From Carallia brachiata (taxonomy: Eukaryota; Streptophyta; Magnoliopsida; Malpighiales; Rhizophoraceae), in NCBI GenBank assembly GCA_021464245.1, contig JADCRB010000068.1, forward strand, positions 13,458,022 through 13,522,021: 64,000 nucleotides of DNA, read 5' to 3'. Under the pieces are notes generated by a model that saw only the letters and a list, made by a program, of their open reading frames with translations, had not been told where the DNA came from and made no database searches. The position numbers were made by a program, and so were the translations under genes. Positions 13,033-25,648 of this stretch are shown one piece after another (position 1 is the stretch's first letter; each line of letters starts with the position of its first letter).

Positions 13033-14640
13033 GTCCTAATTGTACAGTCCCAATCAAGAGAATCACTAAAGATGATCTAATTGGAGCTAAACAAGCTGCA
13101 AAAATATATGGCTATAAATGTAATCCTCAAACTGCAAACAATCCTGGTGTCCGTGTGACTAGCATTGATTTTCATATATCTCTTATTGAAGCACTTATGT
13201 ACTTAATGAGAAATTATGGTGATGGTCCAAAGATTTTTTCCTTGTCTGATATCTTACAAAGTTAATCCATGCACACGTAGATTATCATCTTAGGTATGAG
13301 AAATTTGAGACTTGTTATCAAATGCAAACCAATAGTTAGATTATTTTGTTTGAAAGATTTATTTTCAAAATATTCAACATATATGTAACATGATATATCT
13401 TTTATTACATACGGGTATTGACACTTAACATTAATCGTAGTATTCACATATGCAATGATTCGCTTATGTAATTTAAATTTACACTGTGCAGTATGCTGAA
13501 GTTCGAAAACATAGTGATAATCTTCGAATCAATGGAGCTGCAATGCGTACTAGTTTATATCACCCAATTGTTCAATACAATCAATTCAGTGGCAGTCACA
13601 TGTTGATTCGAAATGGCGACGAAAGTATTGAAGTTGGGTGGATTGTAAGTCAACTTGATTGCTAAATTTCTCATTTCATGATTTTGTAACTTTGGATGTA
13701 GGCTAATAATTAATAATATGTATTCAATTTATAGATCTACCAAAAATAACTAAAATAAAAATATATATTAATGCGAAGTGTTCTTGGTTTATTTATTGAA
13801 ATCTTTTATCACTTTGTTTGCAAACTGTCAGATCCACCCAAAACTCTACATGGATAATCAAACTCAATTAATTATATTCACAAAAGTGAGTATAGCACAC
13901 ATAATACTTAACAATTTGGAGTTGTAACACATTAGTTTTGGTGATAAGGAAATTTGAATTTTGCTTGCGTCCTTTTCTTTTCCTCTTTACAGCCACAGAC
14001 AAGAAATTGTTTCAATACGTGTTGCCCTAGTTTTATATATTTCAACACAGAAATACCTCTTAGCTCTATTTTCCATAACACAACACCAAGCGGTGGACAT
14101 ACATGTGCAAAAAAAAAATTTTATTTACAAGGTAAATTAAAATTTCGTCAATACATAAAAGATGTACTTTTCTACTTTTGATAAAATATATGAAAATTTA
14201 TAAGCTTGTTATTATCAAATTCATTTATAATTTTTTCTCTTTTACGATTTTAACTCATTTTTTGTAGGATGCATAATGGAGATTGGTTTCTTAACTTTGG
14301 GGACAATAAGCAGCTTGGATCTTGGCCCAGTAAAATATTTGGTAGTTTGTCGGACACTTCAACCTACGTGGAGTGGGGAGGAGAAACATATGGTCTGCCA
14401 AGAGTCCCAAGTCCGCCAATGGGTTCTGGTTCTCCTAGTCTTGTAATTGATGGACATCGTATAGCATATTGTTCTATAATTGAACTGGTCCACGAAAATC
14501 ACAATTCAGTACTTGCAGAAGATTTGGAAGAGTACGTAGATCCCTACCCATATTATTGTGTAAGAAACCTTGGAAACACAGGTGGTCACTACAAGACTTT
14601 GGCCTTATTTGGAGGCACAAGTGGATTCACAGGGGAGTGA

Positions 14641-17600
14641 TACATATTTATTCTCCACTACTTTTGCGTTATTGTTTGATTAATGTCATTATGAGAGAGA
14701 TAAATGGCAGACCATCAAATGAATAATGTGTTATTAAATGTATGAATCTTATCAATGCACTTTAATGTCGATTAAGTTTTTTGTCTTCTTATAACTAATA
14801 AGAGACCCGTATAATATGTGAGTTCATCATATTAGTTGAAAAATAAATTTTATAATAGACCCTTCATTCCACATTAGCCTCAACGATGCAGTTGACAAAC
14901 ATTCCATAACCAGCCTTATCTAATTGTTAGGCAAAACAAATTCCTCCAAAGTACTTTTGATGAACTCCCACTAAAGTCTGTCATACTTTTTTGGAAAATG
15001 ACTACATTATCTGTTGTTTGATGTCCCTGGACAAAACTTGCATGACTAGTGGCAATCCACTGTGAAAGCAATGATTTTAAACTATTAACCAACACCTTGG
15101 TAATTGTCTTGTAAGTGACTTTGCACGAACTAATTGGCCTAAACTTACTAATTCTGTCCAGTTTATCACATTTCGGAATGAGAACCAACAAGATCTCTCA
15201 TAGCCCACTAGGGATAGCCTACCACGTTCCATATCTTTTGAAAGAAAACTGCCTGAAATCCATTCCTTCCAGGCTTCTGTATGGAACCATGCTGAATAAG
15301 GCGGCTTAACCTCATTTCACCTAAACGGAGCTGCTAGACCTTCCAATTCAAACATACTTAGTTACAAAAAGCAACCTGGGAAGAATTTCGAGCTATGCCC
15401 AATCAACGCATTCTCCTATGTGTATAAACTTTGAAATAATTCGGAGCCAAGGGCCGTGAAGCCGTGTCATCCCCATACCCAATGCCTTGACTCATCCCCT
15501 AAAAGCTTCAATGTTTTCTGGGTCAAAACTGTGTGTTTTCTACGATTGAAGGCATTTGGGAAGTGGGCTTGGGTACATGGGCCATATGAGTTTTAAATTA
15601 GTGGAAGACTTTATCTGGGCTTGAAAAGAAGTAAACTTAGGGCCTTTTAAGGAGTCCTAACTGGCTTTCCTGGCAAGTCTTGGGGAAGATATTTGGGCTT
15701 AGGGGTGTAAAGCTTGAGCCCAACTGGTCTAACTGACTTGAACCCAGTTTCACCAAGTCACTGGTTCAGTTTGATTAGAGAGTTAGGAAGCAACAAGGAT
15801 TGGAAACAGGCTGAAAAATCCATGAAGATGGGCAGATTTGAGTTGGACAGATTAGCTTAAAATGTCTGCCAGTTTGCCACCGAGTTGGGCAAATTTAGGC
15901 TTCCTGCAAGAGTCTTGTGCCTTAATTTTGGATCAAATATAAATGGGCTGGATATATAATTAAAATGGGTTATACACAAAAGAGATGGAGAGACCTACAA
16001 TGGGCCAAACATGCGTTAGCTCCTCTAAGTTCTCGTTTTTTGCTAGCTGGCTATTAAGCCTCCAATATAACCAAAAAAAAAAAAAAAACAAGCTAATTAT
16101 GCCTTTTACGCAATGGAGATAGTTTATGATGTCTAACATTAAGAGAAAATAGACAAAACAACTTAAATGACGTAATTCTTCATCCAAAAAATAATAATAA
16201 TAATAATAATAAAGTTAACTATGTCACATGAGAGGAATATTTTCAATGTAACCAAGAAGAGTGACATATAAAGTTTTAGTTTAACCAATTCAATTTATAG
16301 TTAAAATCGGTTGAATCAATTAAATTCTATCACAATTATGGTTCGATAACCAATTTAGTTTTTAAAACTTTGCTTGAAAATGAGTCTTAGGAATTTTATT
16401 TAAAAAAAAAAAAACAAAAGCCTACTGAGCTAGCCGAACATTGTAATGTAGGTTCCAAGTGGATTGACGCATTTAAATTCCCAATCTTTAGTATCATTAT
16501 TAAATTGTAATGATAGTCTTGAAAAAAAAAAAGCACATTTAGTGTTTTTTCTTTTTGCAATCTTAGAGCATTTTTTTTAAGAATAATGAAAAATATAAGT
16601 CCCAACCACTTGCATGATGTGATTATGGCTGATACAGAATTAATACTGTAGTTGGTTTATGATAAACACTTTATAAAAAGTGTAGCTAGGATGAAGTGAA
16701 TTTAGCATGAAAGTTTGCTGAAAAAAAAAAATAAAACTACTTACCAAGAAAGAATTCTACGTTTCAAAAGTTATGAGGAAAAAAAATGCCAAAAAATTGT
16801 AAGAAAATTGCTTGTATGTCCCATTGAAATACTCTTACACAAACTGTGAGAGAGCAGAAAGAATTATTTTAACTGTAAATTCTTAATATAGCAAATACAA
16901 ATTTCTCTATTTCTCAAAACAACGCTAATTTCTCACTCTTTCATTTCCTTGTTTTTTTTTTTCAATTTGGAAAATTCTCACTCTTTCATTTTGGTATGAT
17001 TATTTTTGTCACTTTGTGATGAGCATTTATTTACCATGAGACAAATGTAGGGGACTACAAACCAAGAGCATTCGTTTCTTCTCTCTTTGGAGTGACTTTA
17101 CTCATTTTTTTTAATCTCTCTTTAAGAACACGTAATTTAACTAACTTTGCACTTAAATTTGTCAATTGAGACAAATCCATACATTTCTACATCTTAGTTT
17201 TTAGTAATTACGATGTCTTTATTCTCCCTGTTATTGGACATAAGATATCATTGTTCATACATAAAATGCTACCTTTCTATTTTGATTAAAAAAAATTAGT
17301 CAATTATATATTATTTGGTACGCAAGAGTATTAAAACCATGTCATAAATATTAATTTTCTTTTCTTGTATTTTCACACCATATCTATGTAGAAAATTATA
17401 CTTTCTATTTATTTTCTTTTCCACTTTTTTCTAATCTATTTAAATAACTTAATAAAAAATAATTTTCTTTCCCACAATTTTATTTCTGATCAGTTTCTTT
17501 CTCAATTCTCACTCTTCTCCAATATTAAAAAAAAAAACATAACCGTCAAAGTCAAAGCAAGCCTAATTAAGGTCAATTCAATAGTACACGACTTAAAGAA

Positions 17601-18370
17601 CGTAATTTAGGCATACTTAACATATGAAGGGTCCAACAATATTTTCTTACATGATATAGATTATGAGTGCAAAATGAAAAATAATAATATTAAATAAAAC
17701 AGCGCTAATTGTAGCCCAACAAATCACGATATACTAGCCACTAGCCGGCCATCTCAATGTTAGTTACTAGCATTGCTTGTGCGAGCGCATGTTGTTTGAT
17801 TCTTTGGGAAGTAAATAAATTGATCATGAACATTAAGGACAAAAAAACTATACCTATAAGACTAGCAAGACTAAAAGACCTGCACTGCCCCGAAGTATTT
17901 GCTTTTTAGACCCTATACGGTATGTTTTTAATAATTTTTAAAAATATGGTATGTAAAATGTAAATATACCTTACACTTAGAGTGTAAAAAGAAGATTTTC
18001 CCTGAATATACGGGTATGGAGACATGATTTTTGTTGGAAAATCAAGGAGTCAAGAAGGATTCGGAGATGTGGGCTATGAAGGTGATTGTAGTTTTGGTGA
18101 TTGTGGGTGCTAGAAATTGTTTTAGGAAAAAAAAGATGAATAGAATGTTGGAGATAGAAGCGATTGTGTGTTAAAAGAATTTGTGGACCAATTGTTTTAG
18201 TAATTAGCTTGTATGAAATTGTTTAAAAGAAATTGTGGACCAATTATTTTAGACTAAAAATTATTTAGTAATTTTAGACTAATTGTGGACTAAAACAATT
18301 TCATACCAAGTTCCAAAAAGTCGCTACAAGCTACAAGAAATTGTGGACCAATTGTTTAGTAATTACTAAA
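14641..18370. other. Spacer between the neprosin copies
   Basis: Holds a minus-strand LINE fragment (separate entry). A less AT-rich stretch at about 15340-15960 may be further LINE remnant but reads in no frame. There is an (AAT)n microsatellite at about 16190-16212. Otherwise AT-rich DNA without a supportable gene. The block at 17919-17999 is shared with 4288-4370 upstream of copy A. Confidence 0.6.
14900..15330 (-). mobile_element. L1-type LINE fragment, reverse-transcriptase N-terminal part
   Basis: On the minus strand 15191-14916 reads LVLIPKCDKLDRISKFRPIS, followed by SFVQGHQTTDNVVIFQK, the conserved RVT_1 block of plant L1 elements (IPK...FRPIS...ASFV.GRQ..DN). Upstream, 15330-15195 gives shifted remnants of the preceding GFQAVFFQKYW-type block. 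The catalytic FADD region is absent, so this is a truncated, dead copy. Confidence 0.85.
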
Positions 18371-18789
18371 ATAATTTTTAGTACATAATGATAAATAATT
18401 TTTAGACTAAAATATCCTTATAATGTTACCGTCATAAATAGAATATAATGTATTAAATAGTCAATTTATTATTTAAACAACAATAAGCAAATATCTGTTT
18501 GACTAAACACTACAATTTCATTTTACTCATAAGTACTAGCATTTAACAATTAGTAATTAATAATCAGCAATCAGTAATAATAACAATAATTAACAACAGG
18601 TAAGCTAAACTTGCCCTTTTTCATCATAAATATTAAATTCCATTATTGATTTAGCTAACATAAATGAAACCTTCCATTCTTCCTAAAAGTTTCATGTATC
18701 ACATCCCACATTAATGGGTAATCTTCATACAAATTTTGAAAATTGGACTACCATTTAAAGCAATTAATAGATTCCTTTTAAAAAAATTT

Positions 18790-21700
18790 TCTATATCTAA
18801 TATTAATATTATAAAAAAGTAGCTGAGAAAAACCTTTCACTTAATTTATTCCCTACATTAATTATGTATGTTATAAAAAAAATTAGTTAAAAATCTTGAA
18901 TTTAGATATTTTTGATGTTTTGCCCCTAGTTTATGGAAAAATTGGCATAGAGCTACTACAAATGTTTGAGCTGCTATAAATGTTCTTAGAAAAAAAACTG
19001 TCATAAATCTTTTACATAATCATGACATAAGGTTTTATGCCTGTTACTTCCCTTTCTCATTCCTCAGTAATGATTATTTTGAAAGACAATGAATCAATAT
19101 TAACATAAATATCCACATTGTAGTTATTTCCAAAGTTGTTGTTGTCTTAATCAATTTACTTACTCTCTCGGTCAAATTATCTTTTGTAGGAAAAATATAT
19201 TCAATTGGTATAAAAGAGATGTTTAGAAAACGCTTTTCCTTAACCTAACTATCAGTGGCAGGCTATGTGAAATTTTCCATTTAATCTTCTATTTAATTAA
19301 TTTTCCCTTCAATATTCTCCTTGTCTTCCACCATTGATCTCCTTGTTTTTCCCCTAAGTCCTTAGTTTTTTTTTTTTTTTTTTTTGAGTGACCCTAATTC
19401 CTTAGTTTACTGCCATTAAAAGACCAATAACGTACAATAAAGAATCCCCCCCCAAAAAAAGAGCGTCTGTTTTTTAGAGTCCCAAAAGAAGAAAACCCAA
19501 TCACCTGGCCTCACTATCTTATAAAATTGAAAACAACAATAGAGATGCCAACAACAGATGCAAGTGAGCAAGTCCCCGACGCATGCCCAGGTTGCTTCTA
19601 TAGGTTTGTCTTTTATCCTCCTTTTTTACCGCCAAATTGGAGGTCTTTAGACAAATTACAATGTATGAAATTGAACACTGCTACAATGTGGGAGAGCAAC
19701 GTGGATGCCTAACTTCTATTTCATTCCCCTCTTTTCTGGGGTGGCAATGAAGTTTATATCATGTAATTTACATGAATGATGAAAGAAGATGATTAACGAC
19801 CCTGCTAAAATCGGGAATTATACTCTCCCATTTCATGGGAATTGAAGGTAAAATAATCTCTGCAGTAGAGCAAAAAATAAAACTTGACATAATTTGACAG
19901 ATATACCATATGATGATAATTTGTGAAATAAATGATAAATCAACGAGAAAGCACGGGAACAATGATTGTGTGTCTTACAGATGGATGTCAAAAAAGAAGA
20001 TGATTGTGTCGGAGAGAAAATTGGTGTGGAAAAAGAAGATTATTGTATTTGAGACTTCGGATGATTAAGGATCTAAAGAGCAACAAGTTGAGTACATTTT
20101 CTTTTATTTGAGTAAATTGAAAAATATGGAGTGATTTTATATTGTGCAGTTTGACAACAATCATCTACGTCAACTAGGAGACAAAAATAGAAAACAATTG
20201 ATAATATCATAATCAACAACAATAATTACGCTCTGCTTAATTCGGGGCAAAACATAATAGCTATAGTATAGGCAATAATTTAATCGTCAATCTCTTATCA
20301 ATTCAAAAATAGACAATTTAGGGGAGTTGAAAATCTTTCTGAATCACGTCAACCTTTAACATAAAAATAATTATCATTGATCCAAACTTAGATTTTTGAT
20401 TGAATTTATGTTTCTAGTGAAATCATGGGTAAGGATTTTGATTTTACTATGATATTAATGTGAATTTCTCAGGATATTTGAGTTGTTAATTCTTTCTTGA
20501 GTATATTTGTTTCCAGCAAAATCAGTATATTGCTTAATAATTGTCATTATTGCAATGATTACAGTATAATTTGTAACCTCTAGATAATTAGCATAATTGC
20601 CACAAAAAATAGTCAAATTATGATAATTGCCATTAATAGAGAGATTGTGGTAATGTCAGGCGGAAATTAAGCTAGAATTGAATAGCTAAAATTCATATTT
20701 CGATTTTAATAAAAATTTCAGATTTGGTAAGTGAAATCGCAATAAATCAGTTGAAAAACTAATTATCATTATTTGGCATTAATGCTAAATAATTGTCAAT
20801 ATGTCAATGATTTTACAAGTATAACGCACGAGCTAAATAATTGTCATTATCGCAATAATTTTACAACTATGATAAATATCAACAAGTTAATAACTGACAA
20901 TTCTGATAATCATAGAGTTTATTACAATGAGTTTAATGTCATCTAGCAGCACACATTTGCTTCGTAATTTGCATGTATGGAGAAATTTGAGCGTATCTCT
21001 AACAACTCTTTTTGTTATTTTTTTGGGTACAAGGGAAAGAACAACTCCCTTTTTTTTGACACAAAAAAGTCGAAAGTAAAATTTTATTCTCTCTAATTCA
21101 TTCCATACCAATTTAATAGAATCAAGAAGATTAAAATATTCATTTTGTCTTTTACCTCCGAAAAAATATAATAAAAAAATCCAATGCAAAAATTTCAACA
21201 AAAAAATTATTAAAAAAAAATTCACAACCCAGGCGTGGGTTCATCCCAAGTATCTATATATATGTATGTATATGTATGTTACAATTACTTTAATTATATG
21301 TTTATGTGGGAGAGAGAAAAATTTTTTGCTTATGTGGTGGATTCTACTAATTAGTTTTAATTTTTCTTCGTATATTAATATAATTAGGATTTAAATTTAA
21401 AATATATGTTAGCATTAGAAAGGTCTTATAATTATGAAATTTTGATTGCAATTACAATAGAATTCTATAAATCAATAAGTACTATATGTTTAATTGTAAT
21501 AAAATAATTATTTTCTTGATTCTTAGAATCTTACTTTAATTATAATTAAAACTCCATAATTATAAAATTTCTAACACAGAAAAATAAAAGACAAAAAAGA
21601 GAAAAAAAAATTACTCTTAAATCCTTCTTTTCAAGACAGAGAAAAAAAAATCTCTCAAATTCACCTATTTTCTTAAATTAAAAAAAAGCAAACTATTCAT

Positions 21701-22006
21701 CAAAGGAAAGTAAAAAAAAAGAATCACTCCAAACTCCTCTTTTTTTTTTAAATCAATTTAATTTAACTACCGGTTTCAATAAATCTAAAATTTCTATAAA
21801 AGTAAGCTTTTTTTAGTCTGAACTATAAAAGTAAACTTAGTTTAAATCAAATTTAAAGAAAAAATTAAATTATTTTTGATTTCTTTCCTTAAAAACAAAA
21901 ATAACAATTAATATTTGAATGCTTTTTTATCTGAAATAAAATAAAACAAAAATAAAATTTTCAATAAATTTAATAATCCCGCACATTTTGCGGGTTAAAA
22001 TACTAG
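18790..22006 (+). mobile_element. Non-autonomous Helitron
   Basis: The left end is TCTATATCTAATATTAATAT, a plant Helitron-type 5' end beginning TC. The right end has a hairpin CCCGCA-CATTT-TGCGGG (21978-21994), then an AT-rich spacer and the terminal tetranucleotide CTAG (22003-22006) followed by T, matching the CTRR rule. No terminal inverted repeats or target duplication are expected or seen. The corresponding position in copy A (about 5795-5825) has no insertion. No Rep/helicase motif is present. A second palindrome AACCCA-GGCG-TGGGTT near 21225-21241 could be the end of an older nested or related element. Confidence 0.82.
19369..19391 (-). mobile_element. Tiny poly(A)-type retroposition footprint (1)
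   Basis: A run of about 17 T followed by GAGTGA is flanked by near-identical 17-bp repeats CCCTAAGTCCTTAGTTT (19352-19368) and CCCTAATTCCTTAGTTT (19392-19408). Read on the minus strand it is a few bases plus a poly(A) tail with a target duplication, as expected of an extremely truncated LINE or SINE insertion. Confidence 0.6.
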
Positions 22007-22020
22007 TATATATATAACTT

Positions 22021-22041
22021 TTTTTTTTTTTTTGAGTTCAT
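22021..22041 (-). mobile_element. Tiny poly(A)-type retroposition footprint (2)
   Basis: Thirteen T plus GAGTTCAT lie between two perfect 16-bp copies of AGTATATATATAACTT (22005-22020 and 22042-22057). The first copy overlaps the Helitron terminus, so this insertion is younger than the Helitron. Interpreted as a very short truncated retroposon with its poly(A) tail on the minus strand. Confidence 0.65.
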
Positions 22042-22435
22042 AGTATATATATAACTTGATACATAGCAGTTTTGCATCTATCTAAAGGTGACAACAATAT
22101 TATAATCAACAAAGCAAACGAAAGGTGTGAGGTAATCGAAATGGGAAGTTTCTATCATCCAATCTTTTTTGGTCAGTTTTTTTTTTTCTTTGCAAATAAT
22201 AATAATAATAACAATAGTAACAAATGACAAGTTAGATTCAAATTATCCTAGATTAATTATCTTTCAGTTCATGAGTCTGCATTATTGGGTTAATATAATT
22301 TTAGATGCGACCATCATCTCGCGTGCTCTAAAAAGTGACAATAATCAAATTGGCTTAATGTATAGTTTGCAATATTACAATTTTTAACCGAATTGTGACT
22401 AATATATAATTATGTTTGTATCCCAGGAATTTTGA

Positions 22436-25400
22436 ATGGCGCTAAAGGATATTGTAATTGTGCTTTTTCTATGCTGCCTATTTTCAACTCTTGGTGGAGC
22501 GAGAGGGAGGATTTTCAATGATTCAGAGTTGGAGGAGGAACTCAAACGTTCAAACAAGCCAGCAATTGAGATTATTCAGGTCCAAAATTATACTCTATTT
22601 GTTCATCTTCCAATCCTTGTTGTTTTTAATAATTTTATTTGAAATTTACATTTTATGAAAATGTAAAGAGTGGAGAATCAATCACCCACAAGAGCTTTGT
22701 TATTGAATGAGGATAAAATTTGTCTATATGTCCATCTTCTAATCTGTGAAGCCATAAAGTTTTGATTGTCATCTTTTAATAACCAACTCCAATAATAGAG
22801 GACTGCAACACTTGTGAAGATGATCTTTGAACATAATCTCACTTTTTAAGCCAAATCCAAGGCCTCAACAGCTATAATACGTGAAAATGTGTGTAGATTA
22901 ATCAATCAAAACAATTATAAGTCCAACATCTAATATTATGTCTAATAAATTGACCTTTTTAAAATTATATATGATATAGAGCAGTATTATAAAGATTTGT
23001 TTTTTGGTTTTTAAGACTGCATAGCCACCAGATTTTGCTAAAAAAATTTTGCAAAAGGTAGAAGAAAACCAGATAATAAGAGTAGTTGAACAAATTGAAG
23101 TTTGATTTCTAATATTGCACAAGTCTATAATCACAAGACTTTAAACTTTTCGTTTTCTTATTTTGGTACACAATAATAATAATAATAATATATTTATTAT
23201 TATTGTTGTTGTTGTTGTTATTTTGACACAAAACAATAATATTTTTTTTCCCTTTTTCTATTTAAGATGCGGTCGTCTGGTCAATCTACTAGCAAAAAGT
23301 GAGATGGGATTATAATTGTAGCCTTTGCTCCCCTCTATTTGATATAATGGAAAAATGTGAATACCAATTTTCTGATAGTGTGCTGTCCATATTAGCAATA
23401 TAGTCAAAGACAGATCATATAAATTGAAAGTTGATGTATAGTAAGGAACAAACATGTCATGTTCCAATGAATCTGTAGTGACATCTATGTCATGAAACTC
23501 ACGAAACAGGGTTTTCATTCTATTAACAATATTTTTTTAATTTTTTAAGACTTGTTGCAGTGTTTTTTCAAGATAAGATTGATATCACACCACTTAATTG
23601 TGTTTATCATTGACAAAAAAAAAAAAAAAACCTAGGGCATCATATTTAATAGATGTTTTATTGACTAATAAAAATTCATGCAGCCAATCATACTAGAAGT
23701 CGGGCCTGCTAATAAGGGGATAACTAATCAATGCTCTTTGTAATTAGCAGACAAAATATGGAGATATATATGGCTGTGTAGATTTTTACGAACAACCAGC
23801 ATTTGATCACCCACTATTGAAAGATCATAAGTACAATTACAAGGTTTGTTTCTTCTATTGCCTTAACGTTGCTTAAATTATTTACATTCACCTATTATAT
23901 TAAATATATTAAGAGCAAGCTTTACATACAGATGCCTAAACGGAAGATGGATAGAGATTCTTCAGATTTGTTACACCCAAAAAATATTTGGTTAAATGGG
24001 AAAGGATGTCCTGATGGTACAGTCCCAATCAAGAGAATTACCAAAGATGATCTTATTAGAGCTAAGCAAGCTGCAAACTTATATGGCTCTAAAGACAGTC
24101 CTCAAACAAAAGACAACCCTGGTGTTCATGTGAGTTATGTTGAGTTTCATAGATCTCTTTTTGAGGCACTAATGTATTTATTTGGAAATTGAGTTGATGG
24201 TCCAAAGATATTTTGTTTTTGTTTGTTCTGCTACAAAGTTAATCCACGCGCTCATATATGCAATATCTTCTTAGGTCTTTTTTTTTTTTTTTTGGTACAA
24301 CGGCAATCATCTTAGGTAATGTCCAATAATAGATTTGTTACCTTTTGCAATCCAATAGTTGGATAATTTTGTTTAAAATATTTATTTTCAAAATAGTCAA
24401 CATACATATAGCATGATACATAATTTATTACATTTGGAAATTGATACTTCACATTAATCGTAGTCTTTATATCTGCATTGATTCGCTTATGTAATTTAAT
24501 TTTATATGATGTAGTATGCTGTAGTTCGAAAACATGGTGATAATCTTCGAATCAATGGAGCTGCAATGCGCACCAGTTTATATAACCCAATTGTTCAAGA
24601 CAATCAATTCAGTGGCAGTCACATGTTGATCCAAAATGGCGGCGACAGTATTGAAATTGGGTGGATTGTAAGTCAACTTTGTTGCTAAATTTCTTATTTC
24701 ATGATTTTTGTGACTCAGCACGTAGGCTAATAATAAAATGTATTTAGTTTAAAGATCTACCAAAACTAACTAAAATAAAATATAAATTAATTTGAAGTGT
24801 TTTTGGTTTATTTAATATAATCTTTTATTACTTTGTTTGCAAATTCTCAGGTCCACCCAAAAATCTACAAGGATAATCAAACTCGATTATTTATATTCAC
24901 AAAAGTAAGTATAGCACAAATAATACTTAACCATTTGTTGACGTAACATGATTAGTTTTCGTGATAAGAAAATTTGAATTTTGCTTTCATCTTTTTGTTT
25001 TCCCCCTCCTTGCAGTCGCATAATGGAAATTGTTTCAATACGGATTGCCCTGGTTTCGTATGCTTCAACACAGAAATTCCTCTTGACTATGCTTTCTATA
25101 ACTCAACACCAAGCGGTGGAAATACATATGTAGTAGATTTTTTTATTTACAAGGTAAGTTAAAATTTCGTCAATACATAAAAGATATACTTTGCTGTAAT
25201 TTTATAAGCTTGTTAGCGTCAAATTCACTCATAAGTTTTTCTCTTTTACGATTCTAACTCATTTTTCTGTTAGGATGCACTTAATGGAGATTGGTTTCTT
25301 AATGTTGGGGACAACGAGCAGCTTGGATCTTGGCCCAGTAAAATATTTGGTAGTTTGTCGGACACTGCAACCTATGTGGAGTGGGGAGGAGAAACATATA

Positions 25401-25648
25401 GTCCGCAGGGAGTCCCTAGTCCGCCAATGGGTTCTGGTGCTCCTCGTCTTATATATGATGCATATCGTACTGCATATTGTGCTTTGATTAAACTGGTCGA
25501 TGAAAATCACAATGTACTACTTGCAGAAAATTTGGAAGAGTATGTAACTCCCTACCCATATTATCGTGTAAGAAACTATGGAAACACTGGTGGTAACTAC
25601 AAGACTTTGGCCTTATTCGGAGGCACAGGTGGATACACAGGAGAGTGA
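22436..25648 (+). CDS. Neprosin-family (DUF4409/DUF239) secreted peptidase, copy B, intact
   Basis: Seven exons with GT-AG introns: 22436-22579, 23751-23843, 23932-24129, 24515-24667, 24851-24904, 25016-25153 and 25274-25648, all joined in phase 0, giving 384 residues, the usual family length. Residues 1-24 form a signal peptide (MALKDIVIVLFLCCLFSTLG). About 25-145 is the activation peptide domain, with the family motif NIWLNGKGCPDGTVPIKR. About 146-384 is the catalytic neprosin domain, with IEIGWI, CFNTDCPGFV and EWGGE. Neprosins use two glutamates. By spacing, Glu192 (in IEIGW) and Glu300 (in WGGE) are the likely pair; this is inference. The protein ends NTGGNYKTLALFGGTGGYTGE, lacking the usual final cysteine block. 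Likely secreted to the apoplast or vacuole. Expression and specificity are unknown. The start codon is the first ATG of exon 1 and opens the signal peptide. Confidence 0.9.
23171..23222. repeat. Compound microsatellite in intron 1 of neprosin copy B
   Basis: A run of AAT units passes through TATTTATTATTATT into TTG units. It is not present at the matching place in copy A. Confidence 0.8.
24277..24303 (-). mobile_element. Tiny poly(A)-type retroposition footprint (3) in intron 3 of copy B
   Basis: About 17 T followed by GGTACAACGG sits between imperfect repeats CAATATCTTCTTAGGT and CAATCATCTTAGGT. Copy A has the site once (ATTATCATCTTAGGTATG near 13282-13298). The minus-strand reading, GTTGTACC plus poly(A), looks like a truncated non-LTR retroposon 3' end. 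Confidence 0.6.

Larger units (their letters stand above)
6209..14640 (+). pseudogene. Neprosin-family peptidase pseudogene (copy A)
   Basis: Neprosins are secreted prolyl-specific peptidases with an activation peptide (DUF4409) and a catalytic DUF239 domain. The exons match copy B: 6209-6352 (signal peptide and start MALKDIVFVLFLCC), 7347-7439, 7529-7609 resuming at 13038-13154, 13492-13644, 13832-13885, 13993-14131 and 14268-14640. Damage: splice acceptor AG before exon 2 changed to AA; TAA in exon 2 where copy B has CAA (FYE*P); TAG in exon 3 where copy B has TGG; exon 3 split by the 7610-13032 LTR element; a 1-bp gain in an A run near 14109-14118 in exon 6; a 2-bp loss at the start of exon 7 (GATGCA--TAATGG). 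It cannot make a functional protein. The catalytic-domain exons are otherwise well conserved, suggesting fairly recent decay. Confidence 0.93.
5410..14900 (+). repeat. Tandem duplication unit A (neprosin locus), paralogous to about 18385-25900
   Basis: Upstream sequence, all seven exons, the introns and the 3' region of this segment align with 18385-25900 once the insertions are removed (LTR element and SINE-like insert here; Helitron and short poly-T inserts in the other copy). Similarity is obvious in non-coding DNA too, for example the promoter-proximal stretch near 5640-5800 against 18610-18780. This is a direct tandem duplication of one gene with its flanks. Confidence 0.88.

Noticed and set aside
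20887..21225. Minus-strand 112-codon open frame inside the Helitron
   Set aside because: Biased Phe/Leu/Lys composition, no Rep or helicase motif, no family recognised.
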